In this document: piece by piece, positions 37,870 through 46,079 of the stretch | Layout of the letters: every line of letters starts with the position of its first letter | How positions within the stretch are numbered: the stretch's first letter is position 1 | Source: Monomorium pharaonis | Taxonomy: Eukaryota; Arthropoda; Insecta; Hymenoptera; Formicidae | Assembly: GCF_013373865.1 (NCBI RefSeq) | Contig: NC_050468.1 | Location: 15,612,355-15,676,354 of the forward strand | DNA: 64,000 nt | Direction of reading: 5' to 3' | The notes under the pieces: model-generated | What the model saw: the letters and a program-made list of their open reading frames with translations, nothing else | Database searches by the model: none | What the model was told of the DNA's origin: nothing | Position numbers and translations under genes: made by a program

Positions 37870-40800
37870 TGCGTGCGTGTGTGTGTGTGTGTGTGTGTGT
37901 GTTTACTATAAAATGAACGATAAAAGAGAACTATTTTCTCTTAAATGCTTCATTTTCTAACAGAAACTATCAAAAAAAAGCGTAACTAAAAGCGGTCACG
38001 GACATTTCATTGTGAGGCCAATTAATGATCTAATTAACGCGTGTTTCCAGGGCTATCGTCCTTGTACGAACGACAAAATCGGCGCCACGAAGAAGCTACT
38101 ATGTTTAGAAGAGCCGGGGTACTGAATCTTCGTGTATTTTAGTTGCCACTCGTTTTCTGGCTTGGATGGTGGCCAGTGCGACTTGTATAATTCGCGCAAA
38201 TTTTCTTACATACAGTCACTCTCGTTTGTGATGAGCCGCGTTATAATTGCCCATGTGACATCGTGATTCATTACGTTTCCTTCCTATTAGCGTCTTGTAT
38301 TTTCCACAGAAAGCTTCGCAGAACGCTTCCCTGTGAAATCGCTATTCGTTACAGGTCGAATTTCCGGCCAGTTCTCAGCTGTTTATTGACGCTTCCTTGG
38401 CAATACGCTTATGCGTTCCCCATTTTAAACAGAAGATTAGCAAACGTTTACATTGCGGTAACTTTGCAATCGCGAAAGTACACACATGCCCGCGCACATT
38501 CTTTTCTTTTTGAAATATTCGGGGTTCTAATTTTGGTCAGTCATTTCAGTTCTTTTAGTGGAATATTAAATTTGAAATATTAATATTTAATTGAATCTAT
38601 AATACTTAACAGTTAAACAAATAATTAGAGAAAAATTATTTTATAAATGAGTTAAACTTAAATAAATTATTATGTTGTTACAGTGTTTAATAATTTAATT
38701 GATGGAAAGAGTTCTACTTGTTTCCATAATTACGCTCACGTTTCTTATGTTACCAACCTGGCACGTGCTTTCGAAAGTTGGTCAATCTGATCTTGAAAGT
38801 CGACAACGACCTCTTGATGCTTTTTGCGCAAAAGATGTGCGGTTTCCTCGCTCTCGAGATGGACATCTTCGAGTAGTTTACGCAACTTGGCCAGTTCCGT
38901 GTCCCTTTTTTTGTTGATCTCGAACTAAGCAAGAAAATTGTTAATTTGTGCGTTTACATTTAGTTATGTAATGTTGTCTTTTGTAGTTGACATAATTAGC
39001 TTTGAAAAATTTAAATACTTACTTGAGATTCGGCGCCACCCTCGGCTTCTTCGAGACGTTCGGATAGTTGGATGACTTGCACGCTTAAATCAGCGCGCTC
39101 GCGTTCGATCTGGAAGATTATAAAATTATATGAAAAAAGTATATATAATTTTTACATTTATAAAAATGTAATATTAATACTAAAATTAATAAATTTTATA
39201 TAAGATGTTCTGCGAAAGATTTACTTTTAAAATAAATTATAAAATGACATACGGTTATAAAAAGAAGTATCTTATAAAAAGTTTACAAAATGTATACAAT
39301 GTTTTTATAATAATTTAAAAATAATGTTTAAATTAAAATTAATGAAAAAAAATTTGATGTACTGATTGATATATTTGTGATTCTGATTATTTATTTAATA
39401 GAAAATAAACAATAATTCAAATTTTAATAAAATTTTTAAATTAAAATTCTTCTTAGATTAAAAACATTTTTATATAATATATTTTTTTGTAAATTGACAT
39501 TATGTAATTACATGTGAAATCAGATTCTTAAAAATAAGTTTTAGTAATAAATGCATTTAAGTTGCAATTATTGTTTTAATGAAAGAAACGCATGACAATG
39601 TACTTTGCCACGGTATCTTGAGATGCATCTTTGACGTCAGATTACTTCACATCGTGAATAGGACAATCTATTTTCGAGCGCGGCGTGTCTATATTGGGAG
39701 TCTTATTCATATTACAAACGAAGCGTACAATATGAAAAAGAAAGTTATGTCAGAGAAATTATGTATTCGAATATTATTTTATTTGATATATGCTGTGCTT
39801 TAATTATTTTAATTATAGTGTTATATTTTAAATATTAAATAACTACAGAACAAATGCATTTAATAAAAAGTAGCTATTATAATATTGTCAGCTACAAGTA
39901 TTCTTAAAATTTTTGAGAACTTTTTATAATTATACATATAGTAGACTTACACATTATTTGATGATCAAAAATTAAATTAAATTATTATTTATTTATTTAT
40001 TACACGTTTTCACTATAAAAAATTTAAAAAATTATTTGCTCTTGTATTTTTAATTGCAAGAGTATTCGTGAGATTTGCATTTTCTAAATGTAATGATGCA
40101 TTCCGTACATGTAAACGAAGATATGTAGGGTGTTCTGAAAGCATACACCATGCGCCGTAGCCGTCATATCAATTTTCAAGCTTTATAGCTTCGAAACGCG
40201 AGGAAAATTTTTGGCAGTTGTTCAAGTCACGTATTACGTCCGTTTCCACACCAATCCGATTTCTGTGGAATTTTAACAGACAATGAAATCTGAGAAGTTC
40301 TTGTAAGATTTGATTCTTTATTTAAAATCTATTGTGTCTTTTTTGTTACACACGTAACTGGGTAAAGTTATTATCAAACAATATAATTTCTGCTTTATAC
40401 GATCTTATTAGACGTGTAGGAAATTTCTCAAAATTTTTAATTAAAAATTAAAAATTAATTTTTTAATTGAAAGTATTCTTTTAGTAAATAGAGACGTTAG
40501 TGTTTTCTAATTTATGATAAAGAACAAAACGTTTCTTTATTTGTGTAGATAAAGTAAAATTATATTCAAATATCATATAGAAACACTGCGTTTTTTTATA
40601 GTCGCGTTTTATGTACGTTTCATGTACATTTGTGAGACTAGTGTTTCACGTACATTTGTAAGATTACGCGATAGTGTTTCCCTCGTTTATGAAAGTAGGC
40701 AAGTAGTGTTGAATACAACGTAGGAATGCGGGAACGGTCCCGAAGAAGCTTCGCGTCCCTAAAAATAGATGCAACTCAAGAGCTGGACATTTTGACCTAC

Positions 40801-43156
40801 TGCTACCTACTCTGTAATTAGCATCTTTTGTTCCTTTTCGCTTTCAACTAATAACATTTGATAATTATTCAAATTATCGATGTAAAGTTATAATTAATCA
40901 ACGTGAACTTTTCAGTTTTCAGAAGTTTTCTGAATGATTAGTTTTCAGATGTTATATCAATAATCTAGAATTACAAAGCGGTAACAAAATAAGAATTTTT
41001 GTAAAAACAAGATTTCAAATAATTTTCATCAACTTCTTCATTAAAGAAATTATAGTTAAACAGCCCTGAGAGAATTTGATTATTTAATTCGTCTTTCATT
41101 TTTCTTTCGATCATGCTTGTTGAAAAATGATTTAATCAAGTGTTTTATATAAATAATAATAAAAATATAAAAAAATATATAAATATATGTAAATAAATTA
41201 TAAAGATTACGTTTTATTATTATGGCGCTTTTATAATGTAATAGTAACATGTGTTTGATTTAGTTTTAACAAAGTAATAAGAAATCTAAAATATCTAAAT
41301 AAAAATTATTTACTTTATGTTTTAATAAAATGTAAAACATTATATAAATTCTACAATATTCTATAAAATTTTTATGTTTATGTTGTATAATGTTTTAAAA
41401 CTTATAAAGTAGCTAATTAGTCAATTAAATTATTTATTTGTTTCTGTATACGTATAGCAAAGTTTTGGCAAATATAATTCTAACATTACTAAACCTGATA
41501 GTAATTAAGTATCATAGCAGATGATACTTTTAATGTCCGCCATTGCATTTAACGTATTCAGAAAATCGAGCATTCAAATTACTGTGAAAACATAAAGACA
41601 TTCAATGGAACTCACTCTCTGACGCAGCTCTCTCTCAGACTCTAAGTCATCCTGCAGTAGGCGGATTTTGTCCTGAAAAGAGAGGCAATGAGGATTAAAG
41701 GATATCACGATGCCCGTTATAGAGGGTCGATGCTTTACGTAATCGCTAGACGAAAATATCCAAGAGCGGAGGCTCGGTATTTCAGAAAGACGGACGGCCT
41801 CCGTAGAATAGATTCGTCCTCGGTAGAAGGAGAGAACGCCGCGATGTCTGATTAGCGCGTCTTTGAGCTACTTGGTTGAGATTATTTCAAGAAAGGCGCT
41901 CATGTTGGATGCGCCAAGAAAATCAGCCAGGCCACTATTTGCAAGAGATGAAAAAATAATCTTACTTGGTCTCGTAGAGACGATTTAATCTTCCTTTATA
42001 CTTTCCTTGAGACAAAATAATCCCCTAGAAGAGAAAATCCTCGAAAAAATCGACACTAAAGTATCCTGTAAGTTTATGTAGAGTTGATAGTATCATCATA
42101 CTTAGTATCTTCAAACGGTTTCAATCTGATATCTTGGCACGATCGTCATTTCGGATCGATATTTTACCGACTATTTTCGTGCACGAGCAATCCGATAGCT
42201 ACAGAACGTCGTACACTTTCCTTCCTCGTCAGATTGGCACTTACATCCCTTATGGTCACTGAACTTTCGCGATTCACTACTTTCGCGATTGGTCACTGCT
42301 CCGCATTGTTCATGTGTCCATCGCGTATCACTGATGATCGACATTTTAATCACGCACGGAAACTTTTGTTGAAGCTTCTTCTTCAGTAAAATTTAGCGAT
42401 TAGTAAATGCGATCGTGCGTTTCCTCAGGAAGCGTTGGAGAACGTCGGTCGGTACGTCCTATTTCGTTCGCCGCCATTATACGTAGATGCAATAGTTGCT
42501 GCAGTATTAATTAAGTGGCCTAGCAAATCTTGTTGATTTATTTGAATCTCTGATTTTAATTTAATCTTCTTTAGTTTTCAGAAAAATATTCTCCGATTTT
42601 TCCGGTTATTAGATAAGTTTTCATGCAGTAGTACAAAGTAGTACAATGTTTCAGCGAGAGATGAATATTTTTCATTCTTGTAATGTATAAAAAAATTATT
42701 TATTAAAATTTAGTATTATTGGGTTGAAAGTACGTATATATATTATTATAAATTTATTTAGTATTTTTTATTATAAATTTATTAACGTTTAATTATTTGA
42801 ATTTTACCAAGTTTATTTTAAAATTCTTTTTCAAAATTCCTGTTAAAATAACAACTAATTTTAGGTACGTGTCACTAAGCAATAGATTCATAAATAATTT
42901 TATCCAAGTTATTCATGGAATATAATCAGAGGCTAGTAAAATTAGTGATAAAAGAAAGATATATATTTTTTAATCATCGCTGTTCTCTCTTCTACCGAAG
43001 TACCGAAGATTAGAGACACTTTTTTGCAAGACCTACCTCGAGTCTGGTGAGAGCGCTCAGGTCGGCGCTGTATTCGATGCTAACATCTGCAGTACCCGCA
43101 CCGCCAGTGGAGCGGTACGTGTACTTAGAGGTTTTAGCAACCGCTGAAGACGACAT
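27067..43156 (-). CDS. Prm: Paramyosin, complete, 15 coding exons
   Basis: Rod-like coiled-coil protein of the core of invertebrate thick filaments. It co-assembles with myosin heavy chain and sets filament length and stiffness. Joined exons (5' to 3' on -): 43037-43156, 41616-41672, 39023-39109, 38758-38924, 35636-35873, 35318-35437, 34976-35125, 34684-34830, 34352-34568, 33912-34039, 33349-33461, 28421-28616, 28212-28340, 27688-28059, 27067-27459. These sum to 878 codons with stop, so 877 residues, within two of Drosophila paramyosin as I remember it, and every intron phase agrees. Residues 1 to about 30 are a non-helical Ser/Thr/Tyr-rich head (MSSSAVAKTSKYTYRS), then an uninterrupted heptad rod, then the short tail FVTTSTVPGSQVYLVQETRQ. 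The promoter is not resolved. An internal short isoform probably starts in intron 11. Confidence 0.96.
27688..28059 (-). CDS. Prm: Prm exon 14
   Basis: 124 codons, the second longest exon: ALRAKRTVEQQYEESVSRIN through LAGDYEEVTKELRVSDERYQ to KRIISKLEAR. Phase 0 both sides, donor AGG|GTGAGA. Confidence 0.95.
28212..28340 (-). CDS. Prm: Prm exon 13
   Basis: 43 codons: ELQAHYDEVQRQLQVTLDQL, GISQRRLQSLTAELEEVRGN, YES. Phase 0 both sides, donor TCT|GTAAGT. Confidence 0.94.
28421..28616 (-). CDS. Prm: Prm exon 12, first exon shared with the short isoform
   Basis: Enters in phase 2 (C|AAACAAACC) and encodes KQTSIEIEQLNARVVEAETR through VANKNNIDLQKTIKKQSLTL. From here to the stop are 363 residues counting the split codon. 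From memory this is the length Drosophila miniparamyosin shares with paramyosin, so this is the predicted isoform junction. Confidence 0.94.
29173..29258 (-). CDS. Prm: Candidate bridging exon of the short paramyosin isoform
   Basis: Acceptor attattttctag and consensus donor AG|GTAAGAG. The enclosed frame starts in phase 0 and ends in phase 2, exactly what is needed between 31138 (phase 0 exit) and exon 12 (phase 2 entry). It is open for 28 codons (IRGIKIGRGENFCMGVEDAN then IIMLSVVD) with strong purine-first codon bias. It would give a short isoform of about 496 residues. It overlaps, in another frame, the end of the nested open frame at 29173-29724, so one of the two readings may be false. 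No transcript evidence. Confidence 0.5.
29173..29724 (-). CDS. Nested unrecognised helical protein in Prm intron 11
   Basis: A long coding-like frame on the Prm strand, much richer in GC than the intron around it. It starts either at an acceptor (GTGCAG|GCC at 29725, phase 0) or at the first ATG (29662-29664, 163 residues), and ends TAG at 29173-29175. The product is hydrophilic and probably helical (VKEIQQEAMSDIKLQALKDV, KAIEFHLRTEALKNLSKSQE, FQRETVHSLWDDTAHGRLLN) with a Cys/Tyr-rich end (GCRGCEYYN). AATAAA signals on the - strand follow near 29070, so it could be an independent nested gene. Upstream frames at 29953-30080 and 30938-31137 could be its earlier exons. I do not recognise the family. 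Confidence 0.5.
   Translation of the reverse strand, partial: ASRVTKEIFPRTGKDLKRLPMPLMFTSARARSEVKEIQQEAMSDIKLQALKDVQMMTEVNDALKHAKSMRGKSAKAIEFHLRTEALKNLSKSQELADIRKFQRETVHSLWDDTAHGRLLNERAKALIDEDKLTQPLDTLSRELRGFEQKSSNYFLDKRYQDRARRELLYGCRGCEYYNVKCSR
29953..30080 (-). CDS. Possible upstream exon of the nested gene
   Basis: Acceptor cattccttgcag (phase 1 entry) and donor GTC|GTGAGT (phase 0 exit). The open frame between them encodes LIKSEQFAKLYSSKINFVSP then DERDTSCSVHWQSFLNLSRG. Phase 0 fits the acceptor at 29725. The frame stays open past the donor to 29917, and a second frame is open at 29765-29915, so frameshifts (decay or assembly error) could explain the pattern instead. Confidence 0.35.
30496..30566. 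repeat. Perfect 29-bp inverted repeat with 13-base loop
   Basis: The arms 30496-30524 and 30538-30566 are exact reverse complements (left arm starts aatagatattaagcaataat). AT-rich hairpin in Prm intron 11, no target duplication seen. Confidence 0.9.
30938..31137 (-). CDS. Coding-like segment directly behind the short-isoform exon
   Basis: Open frame shifted relative to 31138-31452, with pronounced purine-first codons. It encodes NNRERMLISFREGDDFLGKY, EAIHFPSAAQLGDCLTFSVS and KFGATEEVASFYVATIKDVF. A donor C|GTAATT at 30937 leaves in phase 1, matching the acceptor at 30081. Its own 5' edge is unclear (AG candidates at the end of the previous exon and at AACAG). It may be an exon of the nested gene, or a frameshifted continuation of the short-isoform exon. 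Confidence 0.35.
31138..31452 (-). CDS. Prm: Short paramyosin isoform (miniparamyosin) first exon
   Basis: ATG at 31450-31452 (TTTATAAAAAATGG), 105 codons, then AAG|GTACAA, phase 0. The product is not coiled coil. It has a Tyr-rich N-terminus (WRHYPTYIYSKNYGYGINYY, then QPMIDYMDNK), a Pro/Trp stretch LPELPWSDGR and an acidic, probably helical end (DAEDEARDHL). It lies in Prm intron 11 on the Prm strand, where a second promoter would make a protein with a unique head joined to the C-terminal paramyosin rod; Drosophila miniparamyosin is built that way with a head of about this size. Phase 0 does not join exon 12 (phase 2) directly; the 86-nt exon at 29173-29258 would bridge it. Alternatively it is a separate flightin/myofilin-like gene. 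Confidence 0.7.
31539..31810 (-). CDS. Coding-like terminal exon or gene fragment in Prm intron 11
   Basis: 89 codons plus stop after an acceptor ttattgag; no usable ATG. The product has a CxxC start (IGCPRCGNRNENYKRYHLTV) and GLIFVDDLGASVTISCRSD, giving a beta-rich look with a zinc-ribbon-like pair of cysteines. Codons are purine-first and GC-richer than flanking DNA for the first 50 codons. No upstream exon could be found in the rest of intron 11, so it may be a decayed fragment. Function unknown; I considered an OB-fold/RPA-like C-terminus but cannot support it. Confidence 0.3.
32295..32479. mobile_element. Hairpin MITE flanked by TA
   Basis: A 185-bp element whose two halves are near-complete inverted copies, ending CCCAGATAGCA...TGCTATCTGGG. 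TA at 32293-32294 and 32480-32481 forms the target duplication, as in Tc1/mariner-type insertions. No coding capacity. It sits in Prm intron 11. Both arms contain the palindromic-looking core caattatgaatt / aattcataattg. Confidence 0.8.
32730..32799. ncRNA. miRNA-precursor-like hairpin in Prm intron 11
   Basis: The arms cgctgagccgctcgagct (32730-32747) and ggcttgagcggctcagcg (32782-32799) pair over 18 positions with only two G-U type pairs, and the 34-base loop can extend the stem by a few pairs after an internal bulge. It is GC-rich in an AT-rich intron. I do not match it to a known insect miRNA. The strand is not determined; the pairing works for either. Confidence 0.35.
33349..33461 (-). 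CDS. Prm: Prm exon 11
   Basis: Encodes GRKIEEQRAQRLSAELSQLR, HEFERRIAEKDEEIEAI and two bases of an Arg codon (phase 2 exit, CG|GTAAGT). The intron after it, 4.7 kb, carries the short-isoform exon and the nested genes. Confidence 0.94.
33912..34039 (-). CDS. Prm: Prm exon 10
   Basis: Enters in phase 1 completing an Asp, then DLSDAKNQLADMNRRLHELE, LELRRLENEREELAAAYKEA, EA. Phase 0 exit at GCA|GTGAGT. Confidence 0.94.
34163..34200. repeat. Perfect 38-bp palindrome in Prm intron 9
   Basis: The sequence reads identically on both strands (starts attaaagaatcatttatta). It lies between exons 9 and 10 next to a short (TA)n run. Confidence 0.9.
34352..34568 (-). CDS. Prm: Prm exon 9
   Basis: 72 codons plus one base: ANGTARELQKRVEHLEKINI through LDETLAMYEQSQRDLRNKQQ to RENKKLG. 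Leaves in phase 1, donor GGAG|GTAATT. Confidence 0.94.
34684..34830 (-). CDS. Prm: Prm exon 8
   Basis: 49 codons from VEELRRKYSARIQEQEEQIE to QSEVEVLIIDLEK. Phase 0 both sides, donor AAG|GTAAGC. Confidence 0.94.
34976..35125 (-). CDS. Prm: Prm exon 7
   Basis: 50 codons from VEVELESVRVQLEEESEARL to YETEANARIEE. Contains VQVWRSKYE, matching the tryptophan-containing segment of insect paramyosins. Phase 0 both sides. Confidence 0.94.
35318..35437 (-). CDS. Prm: Prm exon 6
   Basis: 40 codons: VNIENVTYLKTQIAGQLEDA, RRRLEDEERRRSLIEASLHQ. Strong arginine/glutamate heptads. Phase 0 both sides. Confidence 0.94.
35636..35873 (-). CDS. Prm: Prm exon 5
   Basis: Begins G|GCTGAC and encodes ADKEKSKFQQEVYELLAQLD through SELNVKIEELNRTIVD to EVQDLK. 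Phase 0 exit, donor AAG|GTAAAA. Confidence 0.94.
36020..36126. mobile_element. Degenerate inverted-repeat element (MITE-like)
   Basis: The ends agacgctattagtgctatca (36020-36039) and the reverse complement of 36106-36126 agree at 19 of 21 positions counting one more base, and AATCTATC continues the match inward. It lies in Prm intron 4. The terminus AGACGTTAG recurs at 40492 and 51152. Confidence 0.5.
36299..36358. repeat. (AC)n compound microsatellite
   Basis: CGCG start, then ACAC with CATACA interruptions, then pure AC; in Prm intron 4. Confidence 0.9.
37820..37902. repeat. (TG)n(CGTG)n(TG)n compound microsatellite
   Basis: GT runs flanking a block of GTGC tetranucleotides; in Prm intron 4, about 1.5 kb from the (AC)n repeat. 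Confidence 0.9.
38758..38924 (-). CDS. Prm: Prm exon 4
   Basis: Encodes FEINKKRDTELAKLRKLLED, VHLESEETAHLLRKKHQEVV and the KARAR end. It leaves in phase 2 (AG|GTTGGT), matched by the next exon, which begins G|GCT. Confidence 0.93.
39023..39109 (-). CDS. Prm: Prm exon 3
   Basis: 29 codons: IERERADLSVQVIQLSERLE followed by EAEGGAESQ. Phase 0 both sides, donor CAA|GTAAGT. Confidence 0.94.
40759..40768. promoter_or_regulatory. MEF2 consensus match in Prm intron 2
   Basis: CTAAAAATAG, an exact MEF2 consensus, sits inside a short GC-richer block (40720-40830) of the intron between exons 2 and 3. MEF2 drives Drosophila paramyosin through intronic and promoter sites. Chance matches are frequent in AT-rich DNA. 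Confidence 0.3.
41616..41672 (-). CDS. Prm: Prm exon 2
   Basis: 57 nt encoding DKIRLLQDDLESERELRQR, rod residues 41-59. Acceptor tcttttcag, donor AGA|GTGAGT. Its small size explains why it is easily missed. Confidence 0.93.
41673..43036 (-). other. Prm intron 1, GC-richer
   Basis: 1.36 kb first intron. The block at 41690-42480 is clearly GC-richer than other introns and holds the Cys-rich open frame at 42171-42344. It is a candidate location for a regulatory element or an alternative 5' exon. Confidence 0.4.
42171..42344 (-). CDS. Small cysteine-rich open frame in Prm intron 1
   Basis: 57 codons from ATG (42342-42344) to TAG, on the Prm strand. The codons are markedly purine-first and GC-richer than other intron DNA. 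The C-terminal half has CKCQSDEEGKCTTFC, a C-x-C-x7-C-x3-C spacing, then a basic tail SYRIARARK. That spacing also occurs in some secreted disulfide-stapled peptides, but there is no signal peptide here, so secretion is unsupported unless an upstream exon adds one. The frame extends 16 codons upstream of the ATG before a stop. The opposite strand also has an open frame (42084-42389), so chance is possible. Confidence 0.3.
   Translation of the reverse strand: MSIISDTRWTHEQCGAVTNRESSESRKFSDHKGCKCQSDEEGKCTTFCSYRIARARK
43037..43156 (-). CDS. Prm: Prm exon 1 (head domain)
   Basis: ATG at 43154-43156 is preceded by an A-rich leader. Encodes residues 1-40: a Ser/Thr/Tyr-rich head (phosphorylation target in other species) and the start of the rod ending SALTRLE. 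Donor GAG|GTAGGT, phase 0. Confidence 0.93.
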
Positions 43157-43700
43157 TTTTTTCGCTTCGTTCTCTATTTATCTTCAACAAGTTCTGGCTT
43201 TTCTTCGTACTTTGCCGGACTTAAGTCCTCCTTAATTTAGACACCCTTTACCAGTAACGATCCTTCTTTTTGCGCCTAGCTAAGTCAAATAGCCTCGGCC
43301 TTAGTTGTTTGTTGGTGAGTCTACCTCCACTTTCTTCCACAATCTTCTTCTTCTTCCTCCTCTTCGGGGTTTCGGAGCCGACCAGCGCCCTACTCGTAGT
43401 GCGCGACCCGTCGTCGTTCGTATGGCGCGCCGGCTGTTCCATGGCTCCGTCAAAATGACGATCGACGCAAGCGCATTGATGTTAGGTCCCCACCAGGAAC
43501 GGTGAACATATTCGTCATCATCGTCGTTCTTGTCGTCTTCATCATCGTCGAGAGCAACCACTAAACCACGCTAGACGCCCACGTTGTCTAAAGGTAGTTG
43601 CCAAATTACCTTCAGTTTAGGTGACTACAGTGGTGAAGATATTGAGTAGAGAAGGTCGCTCTTTAATAATCTTTATTATGTTACATCAGCTTCGAAGTGT
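43157..43700 (-). promoter_or_regulatory. Prm: Prm 5' UTR and promoter region (unresolved)
   Basis: GC-richer sequence upstream of the paramyosin ATG. It holds a perfect palindrome GGACTTAAGTCC at 43217-43228, C/T-rich runs and a GAY-repeat block near 43500-43560. No clear TATA box at a sensible distance and no certain upstream non-coding exon could be assigned. Confidence 0.4.
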
Positions 43701-45890
43701 ACAACAGTCAAGGACTGTTACGTAGGACATTTTTTTATTATTTCCTAAAATATTAATCAAAAATATAAAACAATTGATTTTTAAAATCGTATTGTAGGGA
43801 CTTTCTAATATTTGTTTTAAAATATTTTAATTAAATTGTAATAATTGATTATATTTAGGGAGTTAAGTAACTTACCTAAGTAATAATAACGATAATGACT
43901 TACTTTTAAAAAATGTAATAAGTTACGCGTTATTTTTAGTAGAAGTAATATTCTCAATTCAATAAGTTTCATACAAGTTACAACTTGCGGTCGAAAATGT
44001 ATTTTATAAGATGAGTATTTCTAAATTTAAGATTTACTTTGCATTTTTTTATTTATATAAATAATAAAAAATAAATATATATATGTATAATAATAAATAA
44101 ATAAAAGTATATAAAAAATTTTAGAATATTAAAACTAAATATATTGCTTAATAAAAAGCATGTGATATGAAAAAAAGTCTAATTATTACAGATGTATGAG
44201 TGTGTTACGCATTGACTTTATAGATACAATTATTCTTAATTTATAAAAATACTTAGTTATGTAGTACTAGTTTTAAGTTGTTTCTTATTCTAATAAGTTG
44301 GTGTACATTCAGTAGCCATCTCTTAAAGGGGTTGTTTGAACTCGTGCACGTACTGTCATCTGAACTAATTTAATACAGTGCACTTGACAAGAGAGATGTA
44401 TCGTGCAAGATATTCTTAGTTCAACCATCGATAAAACGAGCTGCCGACTCATTCATGATTTATCTGCTCACAAGTATGTAATAGAGAAGAGTCATGTGAT
44501 AAGAGATAAATAAAGTTATCAAACTATCTAACATAGTCACTGCCAAATATAATGTCATAACAATGCATTGTTCTTATTTCAAGTGTTTTTGTTTATGTAT
44601 TGTTGTTTTTAGATCAAAGATTCATTGGTAAGTAATTCTATAATGACGCATACTGTGACTGATATAAATATTTCGGAAAGTAAAGAGTTGGCAATAAAAT
44701 AGCATTTGAATGATAATATCTTTTAGGACATATTTAAGTTTAATTTAAGATCTTACGTGTAGTTATCAGTTGCAATTGTTGTCAATATAATATACAAAAT
44801 TTTGTAATAAATAAAGTTAACAAATAAATAAAATAAAACTTTTTGTAAATACATATGTTTAATAAATATTATATATACAGAAAATTACTATTCTGTATAT
44901 TTAATTTATTAATTTTTGCAGTCCAAATAAAATCTATGAAATAATAATTATTTATATTATTAGATTTTATTATTATAAATTCTATATTATATTATTATAA
45001 ATATATATATAACACACATATTATTAATAAAAAAAGAAAATTTTTTAGTACAAATTATTAGGTGCGATCGTAGTTATCGGACGAAAAAATTTTATTATAT
45101 TATAAGTAATGTAAATACTACGGTAATTTAGTTAAAAAAAGTATTTTTCATAATTTCTTCTTTGGTCTGTGCTTATTATTTGCCATAGTAATTTTTATTA
45201 TAAAGTTTTAGGTTTTTGAGGTTCTAAACTGGATAATTTCAGCATATGATATCAACAATGATTTTCCTCTAAAAAATATATGCTAAATATATTTACTTTA
45301 AAGAATGTTGTTTGTTAATTTGTTAAATAGAAAGGAATTTTTTTTCTAAATGTTTATAATGTTTAAAAAAAAGACTGATTAAAACAAAAATCTTGTATAG
45401 TAAAACATTTTCTTTAATTTAATTTTTTATAAAATTAGTGTTTTTGTTTATTAAATCAATAAATTTCGCAAGATGCATCTTTATATCCATTTTTATGTAA
45501 AAGTACATTTTGCAAAATTGTAGTCTTATGAAATTATCTATTAAATCAATGAGTAAATGCTTGTGAATGAAGAAGATAGTAAACAGTTTCTGACGAGATT
45601 GTTAATTATTTTTTTAGATGTTCAGGTCTGATGTTTCTAAAATTTTTTTTATTAGTACAATGTTATCTTTGTTTATGATATATTTACTATTTTTCTATTT
45701 TATAATTTGTATTGAAAGAAACGCAACTAATATTTAAACTTAAACTGTTTAAAGGAGGAAAACTATTCCATACTGCTTCAACATCTACGTTTCATCAAAA
45801 TTCTAGTTCTTCGATCAGAGCAAAATCGCACGGTCGTTCCGGATGCTTCTTTTTCCGTCGGATTGCCAGTTTTCACACAATTTCCTCCCA
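43701..45890. other. intergenic AT-rich DNA
   Basis: About 2.2 kb upstream of paramyosin with no supportable gene or RNA. Confidence 0.6.
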
Positions 45891-45915
45891 CTTTGCCCCA
45901 CTACTAGCGAGTGTC

Positions 45916-45924
45916 TATAAAAGG
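45916..45924 (+). promoter_or_regulatory. TATA box of a candidate + strand promoter
   Basis: TATAAAAGG stands in a GC-richer block (45780-46080) with a possible donor CCAG|GTGTCAG at 46073-46074 downstream, so a short 5' non-coding exon of about 130 nt is conceivable. No coding frame is attached nearby. It could serve the first coding exon at 55265, or be chance. Confidence 0.3.
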
Positions 45925-46079
45925 TCGCCGGACGATGGTGGGCAAAGATGTTTGGTCGGCCTAGCCCGAAGCTCACCAGTAATTTGAGATTGGCCCCCTC
46001 TCTGCTTGTTCATCCCCTTCTTCTACCCTTCGTTCTACTCTTCTTAAGTGGCTCGATCTGGTGGAGAATTCCAGGTGTC

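Larger units (their letters stand above)
35874..38757 (-). other. Prm intron 4 with GC-richer islands
   Basis: 2.9 kb. Besides the repeats it holds GC-richer islands at about 36780-36990, including a MEF2-type TTAAAAATAG next to an E-box CATATG near 36866-36882, and at 38000-38560. Intronic muscle enhancers would be expected in a paramyosin gene, but these sites are only suggestive in AT-rich DNA. Confidence 0.35.

Noticed and set aside
43301..43561. Acidic open frame rich in Asp upstream of paramyosin
   Set aside because: Generated by a GAY-repeat block; no homology, and all frames are open in this GC-rich patch.
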